Shown here piece after piece: positions 14,931-23,468 of a DNA stretch of 43,454 nt (within the stretch, counting starts at the first letter, position 1; every line of letters begins with the position of its first letter). Source of the DNA: Pseudomonadota bacterium (lineage in GTDB: Bacteria > Pseudomonadota > Gammaproteobacteria > Burkholderiales > Burkholderiaceae_D); the NCBI GenBank assembly GCA_030272785.1, contig JARXKM010000010.1, positions 1 to 43,454 on the forward strand, given 5' to 3'. Made by a program: the position numbers and the translations under genes. The notes beneath the pieces were generated by a model. The model was not told where the DNA came from, did no database searches, and was given only the letters and a program-made list of their open reading frames with translations.

Positions 14931-16619
14931 ATGACTATGACCCACCGCTTGCACGCGCCCCGTCCATGGCTACGCGCCATCCTGCTGCTGACCACCGTGG
15001 CGACCATGCCGGCGCACGGGGCCGCGCGCGCGCCCATACCTGCGGAGTCGACGCCGAAGCTGGTGGTCGTGCTGGTCGTCGATGGCCTGCCCGGCGAACA
15101 AGTGCTGCGTTACCGCGATCAGTTCGGCCAAGGCGGATTTCGACGCCTGCTGGACCAGGGTGCGTCGTTCGGCAATGCCCACCAGGCCCACGGCGTGACC
15201 GTGACGGCGGTCGGCCACGCCGCCGTGCTGTCGGGCGCCTACCCGTACCAGCACGGCATCATCGGCAACAACTGGATCGACCCCGTGACCCATGCGTCGG
15301 TCTATTGCACCGAAGACGCCGCCTACAGCTACATCGGCGAAGCCACCAAGCCGGGCGACGGCACCTCTCCGGCCAAGCTGCGGGTCGACACGCTGGGCGA
15401 CCAGATGCGCTATGCCAGCGGCAACCGTGCCAAGGTGGTGACCGTGTCCGGCAAGGACCGCGGCGCGATCCTGTTGGCAGGCAAGACCGGCACTGCCTAT
15501 ATGTACATGGACCAGAGCGGCAACTTCGCCAGCAGCACGTATTACATGTCAGCCCATCCGGCATGGGTGCAGCGCTACCAGGCCACACGCCCGCAAGACC
15601 GCTACTACGGTAAAACGTGGAAGCCGCTGCTGGCCGACGCCGCCTACGCGGGCGACGCCGCCGACGACTCCTATCCCGCCAAGCCCGGGCTGAAGAACCA
15701 TTTCCCCTACACCTACGCGAGCGACAGCGGCCAGCTCGACGCGGCGTATTTCGAGGCCCTCAAGACCGGCCCCTTCCTCGACGAGCTGACCTTGAACTTC
15801 GCGCGCGCCGCGGTGGAAGGCGAAAACCTCGGCCGCAATCCGGCCGGCGTGCCCGACCTGCTCGGCGTGAGCCTGTCGGCGCATGACTATATCAACCACG
15901 CGTTCGGGCCGGAGAGCAAGATGTCGCACGATCACCTGCAGCGGCTCGACCGCATGCTGGCCGGCTTCTTCAGCTATCTCGACCAGCGCATCGGGGCCGA
16001 CAATGTCATCGTCGTGCTCACCGCCGACCACGGCTTCACCAACGTGCCGGAGTTTTCGCAGGCGCGCCATCTCGATGCCGGCCGGGTCGACGGCAAGCAG
16101 CTGATCGCCGCGCTTAACGGCCACCTGTTGGCCAAGTTTGGCGCCGACAAGCTGGTGCTGGCGACGTCGCTGCCCAACGTTCATCTCGACGGCGCCCTGA
16201 TGGACCAGCGAGGACTGGCGCACGACGTGGTCGAGCACGCCGCCGCGCGCTTCCTGCTGGACCAGCAAGGGATCGCCCAGGTGTACACGCGCAGCCAGTT
16301 CGAAACCGGCGCGCTGGCCGACACGCGCATGGACAAGCTGATGCGGCGCGCCTGGAACCGCCAGCTGTCGGGCGAGCTGATGGTGGTGCCGAAGCCGTAC
16401 TGGTACTTCGGCACCGGCGCCGGCGGTTCGTCGCACGGCACGCCGTATGCGTACGATACCAACGTGCCGCTGATACTGATGGGCAAGCGCTGGATCAAGC
16501 CGGGCGCGTACGGCCAGTATGCCGAGGTGGTCGACATCGCGCCGACGCTGGCGTTCTTGCTGCATGTGCGCCCGCCGGCCGCCGCCGAAGGCCGCGTCTT
16601 GACCGAGAGCGTGCGTTGA
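14931..16619 (+). CDS. PafA-like alkaline phosphatase (type I phosphodiesterase/phosphatase superfamily)
   Basis: The product is a secreted metal-dependent phosphatase of about 562 aa. The frame runs back to 14739, but residues before the ATG at 14931 look non-coding; MTMTHRLHAP... then gives a signal peptide ending ...MPAHGAARA. The ATG at 14937 is an alternative with the GAAGA better placed. Alkaline phosphatase superfamily metal ligands are visible: Asp in 'VLVVDGLPGEQ', a Thr nucleophile in 'GVTVTAVGHAAVLSGAYP', Asp/His in 'LSAHDYINHAFG', 'TADHGF', and His in 'GSSHGTPY'. The Thr nucleophile and spacing match PafA/NPP-type enzymes. The likely role is release of phosphate from organic monoesters in the periplasm. 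It stands alone and is convergent with the next gene. Confidence 0.9.
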   Translation: MTMTHRLHAPRPWLRAILLLTTVATMPAHGAARAPIPAESTPKLVVVLVVDGLPGEQVLRYRDQFGQGGFRRLLDQGASFGNAHQAHGVTVTAVGHAAVLSGAYPYQHGIIGNNWIDPVTHASVYCTEDAAYSYIGEATKPGDGTSPAKLRVDTLGDQMRYASGNRAKVVTVSGKDRGAILLAGKTGTAYMYMDQSGNFASSTYYMSAHPAWVQRYQATRPQDRYYGKTWKPLLADAAYAGDAADDSYPAKPGLKNHFPYTYASDSGQLDAAYFEALKTGPFLDELTLNFARAAVEGENLGRNPAGVPDLLGVSLSAHDYINHAFGPESKMSHDHLQRLDRMLAGFFSYLDQRIGADNVIVVLTADHGFTNVPEFSQARHLDAGRVDGKQLIAALNGHLLAKFGADKLVLATSLPNVHLDGALMDQRGLAHDVVEHAAARFLLDQQGIAQVYTRSQFETGALADTRMDKLMRRAWNRQLSGELMVVPKPYWYFGTGAGGSSHGTPYAYDTNVPLILMGKRWIKPGAYGQYAEVVDIAPTLAFLLHVRPPAAAEGRVLTESVR

Positions 16620-16629
16620 GCGCCCGCCG

Positions 16630-17451
16630 CTACGGCCCCTTCAGATAGCGTTCGATGATGCGGTCGATGTCACCGTTCGCCTTCATCGCATTCAGCACGG
16701 CGTCCATCTTTTCAATGAAATCGGCCTTGTACGCCGGGGCATTGCGGGCGCTGTAACCGATATAGGTATTCTCATCGGACAGCGCGGCCGCCACCTGCGG
16801 CAGGCGCTCCTGCGCGCTCAGTTCATCAGCAAGCTGCCTGGCGGAGTACAGCGCCGCCACCCGATCGCTGGCGTAGCAGTCGATTCTGTGCAGCGCCAGT
16901 TTCCTCAGATTGGCGTTGTTGTCCTTGGCAGGTTCCAGCTTGACGATGCCGCGATTGGCCGCCTGCATCAGCCGGTCCGACAGCAGGAACCCCGCGTTGA
17001 TGCCGATCGTCAGGCCGGCGAAGTCGTCCGGAAAATGGCTTCTGGGGCTCTGCATGACGGCGCGGTTGCAAAACACGACGACCGATTCACGCAAGATGAC
17101 AGTCGAGTAGCGATCGATATAGTGGCGATCGCGTTTCAAGCCAGGGGGGAACAGGCCAAAGGCAGCGCCGGCCTCCAGCATCGCCAGTCCGCGTTTCCAG
17201 GGAGTCGGCAGCAGTTTGATGTCGTATGCGGGAGCGAGCTTCGCGGCGGCCATGCGCAGGATGTCGACATCGATGCCGGTGAAGCGCTGGTTCGCGATGT
17301 AGCTGTAAGGCGGGTAGTTTTCGTCGCCGTACAGGAGCACGCGCTGAGCGGCCTGGGCCGCCTGGGTACAAGGCAGTAACGCCAGCAGCATGCAAAGGGC
17401 ATGAATCGCCGAGCGGGCGCATCCCGCGTTTGTCGTTTGGCTGCGCGCCAT
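16630..17451 (-). CDS. Periplasmic solute-binding protein (SBP_bac_3 type)
   Basis: The product is about 273 aa from the ATG at 17451 (GGACGGAATTG upstream); the frame extends to 17487. A signal peptide (MARSQTT...CTQAAQAAQ) is followed by the family-3 binding-protein core: 'LLYGDENYPPYSY', 'FTGIDVDILRMAA', 'LLPTPWKRGLAMLEAG', 'YSTVILRESVVVFCN' and the C-terminal 'MDAVLNAMKANGDIDRIIERYL'. No ABC permease or ATPase gene adjoins it, so it resembles the orphan family-3 proteins that act as periplasmic ligand sensors. It lies about 130 bp downstream of, and on the same strand as, the YfiR/GGDEF-EAL operon and may be co-transcribed. The ligand is unknown, possibly an amino acid. Confidence 0.82.
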   Translation of the reverse strand: MARSQTTNAGCARSAIHALCMLLALLPCTQAAQAAQRVLLYGDENYPPYSYIANQRFTGIDVDILRMAAAKLAPAYDIKLLPTPWKRGLAMLEAGAAFGLFPPGLKRDRHYIDRYSTVILRESVVVFCNRAVMQSPRSHFPDDFAGLTIGINAGFLLSDRLMQAANRGIVKLEPAKDNNANLRKLALHRIDCYASDRVAALYSARQLADELSAQERLPQVAAALSDENTYIGYSARNAPAYKADFIEKMDAVLNAMKANGDIDRIIERYLKGP

Positions 17452-17580
17452 CAATTCCGTCCCTTGGTTGTCCGCGTCGCCGATCACTGCCTTTGCCGAT
17501 GAGCTCGCGTAGTCTGCTGCGATTGTAGTCGTTCTGGTCGCGTTACGGTGACGGCGATGCTGTCGGCGCAGCGCCGGCGC

Positions 17581-19488
17581 TCACGTCCCGGTCAGCACCA
17601 CGCCCGGCAACTCCCAGCGTCGCCGTTCGCGCAGCAACGCGGTGACCTGTTCGGCCGCCAGCGGACGGGAAAAATAATATCCCTGGATCATGTCGCAGCC
17701 TGCGTTGCGCAAGAATTCCACTTGCCGCGCCGTCTCCGCCCCTTCCGCCACCACCGTCATGTGCAGGCTGTGCGCCAGCGCGATGATGGCGGCCACGATG
17801 GCCTCGCCGCTGCCGGGCACGTCGATGATGAAGCTGCGGTCGATCTTGATCTGGCCGATCGGAAAACGGCGCAGATAGGCCATCGATGAGTACCCGGTGC
17901 CGAAGTCGTCGATCGACAGGTAGATGCCGGCGTCTTGCAAACGCTGCATCAGTTCCAGGTTCGCCTGGACGTTGCACATCAAAACGCTTTCCGTAATCTC
18001 CAGCTCCAGCAAGCCGGGGGGCAAGTTCGTCTCCGCCAAGATGTCGGCGATATCGCCCATCAAGCTGCCCTCCCTGGTCTGGCAGGCGGACACATTGATG
18101 GACACATGCTCGACCGCCTCGAGCAGGCCGGCATCGCGCCATGCCGCGATCTGGCGGCAGGCTGTCTGCAACACCCAGCGTCCCAGCGGAATGATGACAC
18201 CGCTCTCTTCGGCCACGGGGATGAATTCGCCCGGACTGACCACGCCCAGTTCCGCACTGGTCCAGCGGGCCAGCGCTTCGAGCCCGACGATGCGGCCGCT
18301 GGCCATGTCGATCTGCGGCTGGTAATGCAGGCGCAATTCGTCGCTGCCGATGGCGTTGCGCAAATGCGCTTCGAGCCGCAAGCGTTTCTGGGCGCGCAAA
18401 TCCATCTCCGGCTGAAAGAGCGCGAATGCGTTCTTGCCCAGGCTCTTGGCCTGGTACATGGCCGTGTCGGCGCTGCGTGTCAAGGTGTCGGAATCGCGCG
18501 CGTCGCGCGGAAAGCTGCTGATGCCGATGCTGGCCGTGACGTACAGCTGATGGCCGTCGACCTCGAACGGCAAGTCCAGCGCGGCCATCAGGCGGCGCGC
18601 CACGCCTTCGAGCTCGATCGCGTCGAAGGCCGGCTCGACCGTGACGACGAATTCGTCGCCGCCGATGCGGAAAATGACGTCGTTGGTGCGTAGATTGTTG
18701 CTCAGGCGCTGCGCCACCAGCTTGAGCAAGGCGTCGCCGGCGTTGTGGCCGAGCGTGTCGTTGACCACCTTGAAATTGTCCAGGTCGAGCAACAGCAGGC
18801 CGACCCAGCTCCCCTGGCGCGCGGCCCGCTCCAGCGCCACCGCCAGGCGCGCATTGAATTCATTGCGGTTCGGCAGCGTCGTGACCACGTCGACGTGGGC
18901 CAGATAGTGCAGGTGGGCTTCCGCCAGGCGCACCTTTTCGCGCATGCGCCGCACCAGCAAATGGGCCAGCACGAACGAGCACATCGCCACCGCCAGCGTG
19001 AAGACGGCATACATGATCAAGCGCTGGTACAGCTGCGTCATGGTGGCGAAGATCTGCACGGAACCGATCCTGGCGCCGTTGGCGAACACCGGTTCGACGA
19101 CTTCGACATGGTCGAGCGTGTAGTGGTAGAGCGCCTGGTCGCGCTGGGCCGGGGGCGCCGGCGGCGCGCTTGCGCCGTCGCGCCGGTACCACGCCAGCAG
19201 CTGGCCGCCGCGATCGATGATGCCGGCGCTGCGCACATTCGGCGACACGGCCAGGGCGGCCAGGATTTCGCTGCCGGCCTTGCGGTCTTGGAACAACAGC
19301 GCCGCACTGCTGTTGCCGCCGACGATACGGGCCTGCACCTGCAAGTCGTCGACCATTGCGCTGCGCAGGGCAACAAATTGAATCATGATCAACATCACGC
19401 TGGCCACACCCAGGGCGGCGCCGGCCATGATTAGATTGGCCATGGCCATGTTGCGGTCGATCGCGCGGGAGGGATGCACGGCAGTCAT
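17581..19488 (-). CDS. Membrane GGDEF-EAL protein with periplasmic sensor (YfiN/CHASE8-like)
   Basis: The product is 635 aa. TM1 (about 16-40), a periplasmic CHASE8-like sensor (45-150, 'LLFQDRKAGSEILAAL') and TM2 (about 155-180) are followed by GGDEF (about 195-355), with intact GGDEF, an RxxD inhibitory site (RTND) five residues upstream, and 'LDLDNFKVVNDTLGH'. EAL (about 370-625) follows, with 'GLEALARW', 'LEITESVLM', 'DDFGTGYSSMAYLRR' and 'AEGAET'. Both enzyme sites look intact, so it could make and degrade c-di-GMP. Its start overlaps the yfiR stop by 4 bp; YfiR-type proteins repress YfiN-type cyclases from the periplasm, so the pair should work together. Confidence 0.93.
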   Translation of the reverse strand: MTAVHPSRAIDRNMAMANLIMAGAALGVASVMLIMIQFVALRSAMVDDLQVQARIVGGNSSAALLFQDRKAGSEILAALAVSPNVRSAGIIDRGGQLLAWYRRDGASAPPAPPAQRDQALYHYTLDHVEVVEPVFANGARIGSVQIFATMTQLYQRLIMYAVFTLAVAMCSFVLAHLLVRRMREKVRLAEAHLHYLAHVDVVTTLPNRNEFNARLAVALERAARQGSWVGLLLLDLDNFKVVNDTLGHNAGDALLKLVAQRLSNNLRTNDVIFRIGGDEFVVTVEPAFDAIELEGVARRLMAALDLPFEVDGHQLYVTASIGISSFPRDARDSDTLTRSADTAMYQAKSLGKNAFALFQPEMDLRAQKRLRLEAHLRNAIGSDELRLHYQPQIDMASGRIVGLEALARWTSAELGVVSPGEFIPVAEESGVIIPLGRWVLQTACRQIAAWRDAGLLEAVEHVSINVSACQTREGSLMGDIADILAETNLPPGLLELEITESVLMCNVQANLELMQRLQDAGIYLSIDDFGTGYSSMAYLRRFPIGQIKIDRSFIIDVPGSGEAIVAAIIALAHSLHMTVVAEGAETARQVEFLRNAGCDMIQGYYFSRPLAAEQVTALLRERRRWELPGVVLTGT

Positions 19489-20069
19489 TTCGTGTTCCTG
19501 GCCAGGCGTAACAGTTTGGAGCTCAGCGTCAGGCGCGACTGGCGCGCCGCCGCCAGGTCGACATCGAAACCAATCCGTCTGTTCTCGAAAGTGAGCGAGA
19601 TCACGGTGCCGTCATCGTCGATGCCCGGTTCGTTCGACACCGTCAAGATACTGGCCTCGGTCGCGGTTTGCTTGATACGGCTCCACAGCTTGCGGTCCGC
19701 GCTATCGAGTACCAAGACGTGACAGGCATGCAAACTCGCTGCCGCCGCCAGCGTTTTCACAACGATCTTATGGCCATTGACCACCTTGTCATTCAGGCTC
19801 GCCAGGAAGGGTTGCAATTCATTGCCGGCATACGTGCACAGCGCCAGCGGCGCACCGTTCGCCAGCGCTGCGGCCGGCCATTCGGTGAACACGGCAAAGT
19901 TAAAGACGAACGCCGCTTTCATTTGGTATTCCGACACCGCGGCGACTGTCTCGGCTTGTGCGCACCACGCCGTCTGGCTCAGGATCAGGCAAATCGGCGC
20001 CAACAAGAGCAGTCCGAACCGGCGCCGGCGGCATGCCAACGGCGTACTGGCGTCCATGTCACTTGGCAT
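19485..20069 (-). CDS. yfiR: YfiR-family (DUF4154) periplasmic regulator
   Basis: The product is 194 aa with an N-terminal signal peptide (to about residue 40). The YfiR core shows 'YQMKAAFVFNFAVFTEWP', a cysteine in 'LALCTYAGNEL', 'VKTLAAAASLHACHVLVLDSADRKLW', 'ILTVSNEPGIDDDGTVISL' and the tail 'IGFDVDLAAARQSRLTLSSKLLRLAR', all diagnostic of DUF4154. In Pseudomonas YfiR holds the YfiN cyclase inactive in a redox- or envelope-stress-dependent way. Here it sits between a TonB receptor (11-bp overlap) and a GGDEF-EAL gene (4-bp overlap), forming one transcript. A second cell-envelope input via the receptor is inference. Confidence 0.92.
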   Translation of the reverse strand: MPSDMDASTPLACRRRRFGLLLLAPICLILSQTAWCAQAETVAAVSEYQMKAAFVFNFAVFTEWPAAALANGAPLALCTYAGNELQPFLASLNDKVVNGHKIVVKTLAAAASLHACHVLVLDSADRKLWSRIKQTATEASILTVSNEPGIDDDGTVISLTFENRRIGFDVDLAAARQSRLTLSSKLLRLARNTK

Positions 20070-22092
20070 ACGTGAGGGTCAGGCGCAGGCTGCGCCCGTC
20101 CTGCACGAGTGAGTCTTGGGTGTGTCCGCCGGTGGCCGGGTCGGCGTAACGCCGGTTCAACACATTGTAGATGCCGAGCGCCGCATCCAGGTGCCGTGTC
20201 AGGCCGACCGAAAACACGTTGACATTGGCCAGCACGAAGCCGCCGGTGCGCCCGTTCAGGGTGACGCGCTCACCGACATACTGGGCTTCGATCGCGGCGC
20301 GCCAGCGGCTCGCGCCGATCGGTGCGGCGAAGTTCACCTTGGCCAGCTGGGCCGGCGAATTGATGGCGCTCGCATCCCTTTGCTGCGCCTTTTGCCAGCT
20401 GTAACTGGCGCGCAGCATGGCCGATCCATTCCAGCTGCGTTCATATTCCGTCTCGATGCCGCGTGCGCGCACGTTCGAGGCATTCTGAAAAATCGCTTCC
20501 GCGGTATCGGCGACGAGGGTTTGCGAGATCAAGCCGGTGACGATGTTCTGGAAAGCGGTCACGGTCAGGCGCTGGTTACGCGCCAACTGCTGCACCAGAG
20601 CCAGTTCGGCGCTCCGGATGTGTTCCTTGGCGAGCGCGGGATTGGCCAGCTGCCCGGCAGGGCCGGGAATCGCATAATAGAGCTCGTAGTTGTTCGCCTC
20701 GCGGAACGCGCTTCCTGCCATCGCCTTGAGCGTGGTGGCAGGCGTGGCCTGATAAATCAAAGCCAGCCGCGGATTGACTACGCCGCTGTTGCCGTTGTGC
20801 CGGTCGTATCGCACGCCCGCATTGAGCAACAGTGCATCGGTCAGGGTCACTTCATCTTGCACATAGAGTCCCGTGCGCTTGCCGGAGCGTGCGTCCGCCA
20901 GGTAATTGAAATACGGCGCGACGTCATAGCTAAATTGCTTGATTTGGTAATCGTGCTGAAATTCGACGCCGGCGACGACCTTGTGACCGGCCGCCTGGCT
21001 GCTGACCAGTTTGACGTCCGCGCCCCACCAGTGACTCTTGCTGCCGTCACGGTCGACGGTGCGTTCCGGACTGTTGTAGATGTAATCGCCGACCGAATCG
21101 TAAATGCCCAAAAAAAGCCGGGCCGCCAGTTCGGTCTTCGCCGACAAGGCCGTGGTGTAGCCGACATCGATACTGCTTTGGCTATCGAAGGTGCGCGATT
21201 GCGGATCGTTGAAGATTTGTCCGAACGACGCCGTCGGCACCCCCTTGGTGCGCTCGGCGTGCAACAGCGACAGGCGCAACGGGCCAAGGCTGCCCTTGGC
21301 ATAAAAGCGCTCGCCGCTTTCATAATCGAGTCCGTGCGCGATGCCATTGTTTTGCGACGGCGTCGCAAATTCAGGAAAAAACAGATCCCGACCATCGCTC
21401 TTGTACCGGCTGGCCGCCAGCAACAAGCTGTTGCCGTCGCCGCTCCAGCCATAACTGGCGGAAGCCTTGCGGCTGCCGAACTGGCCCACTTCCGTGCTGG
21501 CGTGCACACCGGGCACATCGGTGGCCTGCTTGGTGATGACGTTGATGACACCAAAAAACGCGTTGGGGCCATAGATCGACGAGCCGGGACCCGGCACATA
21601 TTCGATCCGCTCGATCAAGTCCAGTTCGAGCGGAAATTCGGCGCCGATCGAGGCCTGGTCGTAGACCGCGTCGTTGATGCGGCTGCCATCGATTTGCAAC
21701 AGGAAGCGGGTGTTGTAGTCGCCCGGCCGCAAAAAGCCGCGTGCGCCCAGGTAGCTGTAATTGCGGTCGTAGCTGACGTACAAGCCGCGTACGCTGCGTA
21801 ACACCTCTGCCATGCTGCGCCAGCCGAACGCCTTGATGTCGGCGGCCGTAATCACCGTCACGGTCGAGGGCGCTTCGCTGACTTTTTGGGTGAACTTGGA
21901 CGCGCTGTAGACTTCCATCGACAGCAATTGCTCCAGCGGCAAGGCAGTCAGATCCGGCACGGAGGCGGCCGAGGGGTGTTCCGCTGCCAGCGCATCGCGT
22001 TGCGCGAGCAGCGCCAGCACGACGACGCCCGGCGCGCACAGTGAGGCGGCACGCTCGGTACGCGAGCAAAAACGACTTTTCCGAGTATTCAT
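20059..22092 (-). CDS. TonB-dependent outer-membrane receptor
   Basis: The product is about 677 aa from the ATG at 22092 (MNTRKSRF..., signal peptide ending near ALAAE); the frame extends to 22176, and an ATG at 22107 is possible. The plug domain shows 'LLSMEVYSASKFTQKVSEAPSTVTVITAADIK' character and 'GFLRPGDYNTRFLLQIDGSRIND', 'RIEYVPGPGSSIYGPNAFFGVINVITK'. A 22-strand-type barrel follows, ending in 'SLRLTLTYAK'. It is the first gene of the operon with yfiR and the GGDEF-EAL gene. Receptors in this context carry the same 'SLEQLLxMEV' plug opening; the ligand is unknown. No Fur-box or riboswitch was recognised upstream. Confidence 0.92.
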   Translation of the reverse strand: MNTRKSRFCSRTERAASLCAPGVVVLALLAQRDALAAEHPSAASVPDLTALPLEQLLSMEVYSASKFTQKVSEAPSTVTVITAADIKAFGWRSMAEVLRSVRGLYVSYDRNYSYLGARGFLRPGDYNTRFLLQIDGSRINDAVYDQASIGAEFPLELDLIERIEYVPGPGSSIYGPNAFFGVINVITKQATDVPGVHASTEVGQFGSRKASASYGWSGDGNSLLLAASRYKSDGRDLFFPEFATPSQNNGIAHGLDYESGERFYAKGSLGPLRLSLLHAERTKGVPTASFGQIFNDPQSRTFDSQSSIDVGYTTALSAKTELAARLFLGIYDSVGDYIYNSPERTVDRDGSKSHWWGADVKLVSSQAAGHKVVAGVEFQHDYQIKQFSYDVAPYFNYLADARSGKRTGLYVQDEVTLTDALLLNAGVRYDRHNGNSGVVNPRLALIYQATPATTLKAMAGSAFREANNYELYYAIPGPAGQLANPALAKEHIRSAELALVQQLARNQRLTVTAFQNIVTGLISQTLVADTAEAIFQNASNVRARGIETEYERSWNGSAMLRASYSWQKAQQRDASAINSPAQLAKVNFAAPIGASRWRAAIEAQYVGERVTLNGRTGGFVLANVNVFSVGLTRHLDAALGIYNVLNRRYADPATGGHTQDSLVQDGRSLRLTLTYAK

Positions 22093-22176
22093 TTGATTCA
22101 CATACATGCGATTCACTTTAAAATGAACCTGGAACTCGGAGTCATGTTCGAGCAAGACCGTATTTTGCCATTTCAC

Positions 22177-22791
22177 AGGTCACATGTACAGAAAATGTTG
22201 ACTAGAAGAATTAACAATGATGGAATAAACATATTTTTAGTTGATAAAAACACTATCATTTGCAATCGATTCGACATCCGCAAAGTTGCCCTGCAATAAT
22301 TAGGGGTGTGCCGCGATCGCTCATTCGGACAACGACTCGGCCCAGCCCGTCGTTGGTTCGAACAAGGCGTGCGCAGACCGGACGCAGCTCTTGCCACTGT
22401 CGTTAGCGAGGAACGGTTTTCTGGTTGCACCAGGCGCCAATATGGGGTACCGGATCAGATACTTATCAGATACTTAACAGCGAAAGCCGAACGATATTTG
22501 TGCACTCCCGATTGCCTGACGAGGCAGCGATGGCGGAATAGCACAATTGATACAGGTTCTATTGGTAACGGCAGATGAAATAGGAATTAACATTTATTTA
22601 GAATTTGCCACATCGGGAAGCGTCCATCCCAGCCGCAGCGCTTGCCAAGGCGACTAGCCGCCTTGCAACACCGCAAGGATATCGCAGGGGTTGCCATTCG
22701 GCGCTATGTCGATCCCTCTTCGGCGCCAGCGCCGTTGCAGTGCGGCTGAAATGACGTAAGCTGTCGCCGCCGATCCCCGGCAAGCTGAACT
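22177..22791. other. Intergenic region without a recognisable gene
   Basis: About 615 bp lie between the TonB receptor start and the GNAT gene end. 22190-22300 is strongly AT-rich and probably holds the receptor operon promoter. A short tandem 'CAGATACTTA' duplication lies at about 22457-22477. A 90-codon plus-strand frame (22306-22578) has no family features. Base composition is lower in GC than in the neighbours, which may mark old insertion debris. Confidence 0.45.
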
Positions 22792-23328
22792 TCAGGACGA
22801 CAGCGTCAGGCTCAGCACGTAGTCGTCATACATCCGGCCGCCGACATTGAATTGCCGGTGGGTCAGATGGACAAAGCCTTGCCGCAAGTAGAAGCCTATG
22901 GCCGCCTCATTGCCCGAATACACACCCAGCAAAAGCCGGGCGGCACCGGCAGCAGTGACGAACTCGACGGCTTGCCGCAGCAACTGCTTGCCGGTGCCGC
23001 CGCCGTGGAAGCGGCTCAGCAGGTAGATGCGCTTGAGCTCGAGGTCGCGCGCCGCGTCCGCGCCTGGCAACTGGGGTCGCGCGACGACCGCGTAGCCGGC
23101 CGGGGCGTTGGCGTGAGCGCTCTCGGCGATCCAGATGGCGGCGTCGGGGTCGGCCAGCCAGTCACGGTATTGCGCGACGGAATGCGCCCGGCGGCAGTGC
23201 TCGACGATGGCTGCGCCGTCGAGTATGCCTGCGAAGGTTTCCAGAGAGGTGGACTGGCCCACCAAGTCCATCGCATCCTCGTCGCCTGAAAAGGTCGGAG
23301 AAAAATTCGTTGCAGACAAATTTACCAT
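22792..23328 (-). CDS. GNAT-family N-acetyltransferase
   Basis: The product is 178 aa from the ATG at 23328. The acetyl-CoA-binding motif A reads 'ELKRIYLLSRFHGGGTGKQLL', with the R-x-x-G-x-G/A pyrophosphate loop; motif B is 'LLLGVYSGNEAAIGFYLRQGF', and the C-terminal strand is 'MYDDYVLSL'. An alternative ATG at 23271 has a GAGGA ribosome binding site and gives 159 aa. Upstream, an 11-bp direct repeat GCAGACAAATT (about 23312 and 23335) spans the first start codon, which slightly favours the internal start. The substrate is unknown. It is divergent from the Baeyer-Villiger monooxygenase gene. Confidence 0.88.
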   Translation of the reverse strand: MVNLSATNFSPTFSGDEDAMDLVGQSTSLETFAGILDGAAIVEHCRRAHSVAQYRDWLADPDAAIWIAESAHANAPAGYAVVARPQLPGADAARDLELKRIYLLSRFHGGGTGKQLLRQAVEFVTAAGAARLLLGVYSGNEAAIGFYLRQGFVHLTHRQFNVGGRMYDDYVLSLTLSS

Positions 23329-23468
23329 CGCAGCGCAGACAAATTCGCTTTCGACTACGGCACGGTAGCCGATGCGGCGGCATCGGGTCGCCCGCCTAGT
23401 CCGAACGGAGGTGGCCGCGCGCGGGCCTATCCCCTAGTCTGACGATAGAGACCAACCTATCTGAGGAC

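Noticed and set aside
22360-22390. tRNA-like 'GGTTCGAAC' stretch in the 22177-22791 gap
   Set aside because: No matching acceptor, D or anticodon stems could be drawn around it.
22306-22578. 90-codon plus-strand frame in the intergenic gap
   Set aside because: No ribosome binding site or family features, and atypical composition for a conserved gene.
23433-23452. Possible fourth operator (CCTAGTCTG...) before the Baeyer-Villiger monooxygenase
   Set aside because: Only one half-site (TAGTC) fits and the second half and spacing do not; it also lies very close to the start codon.
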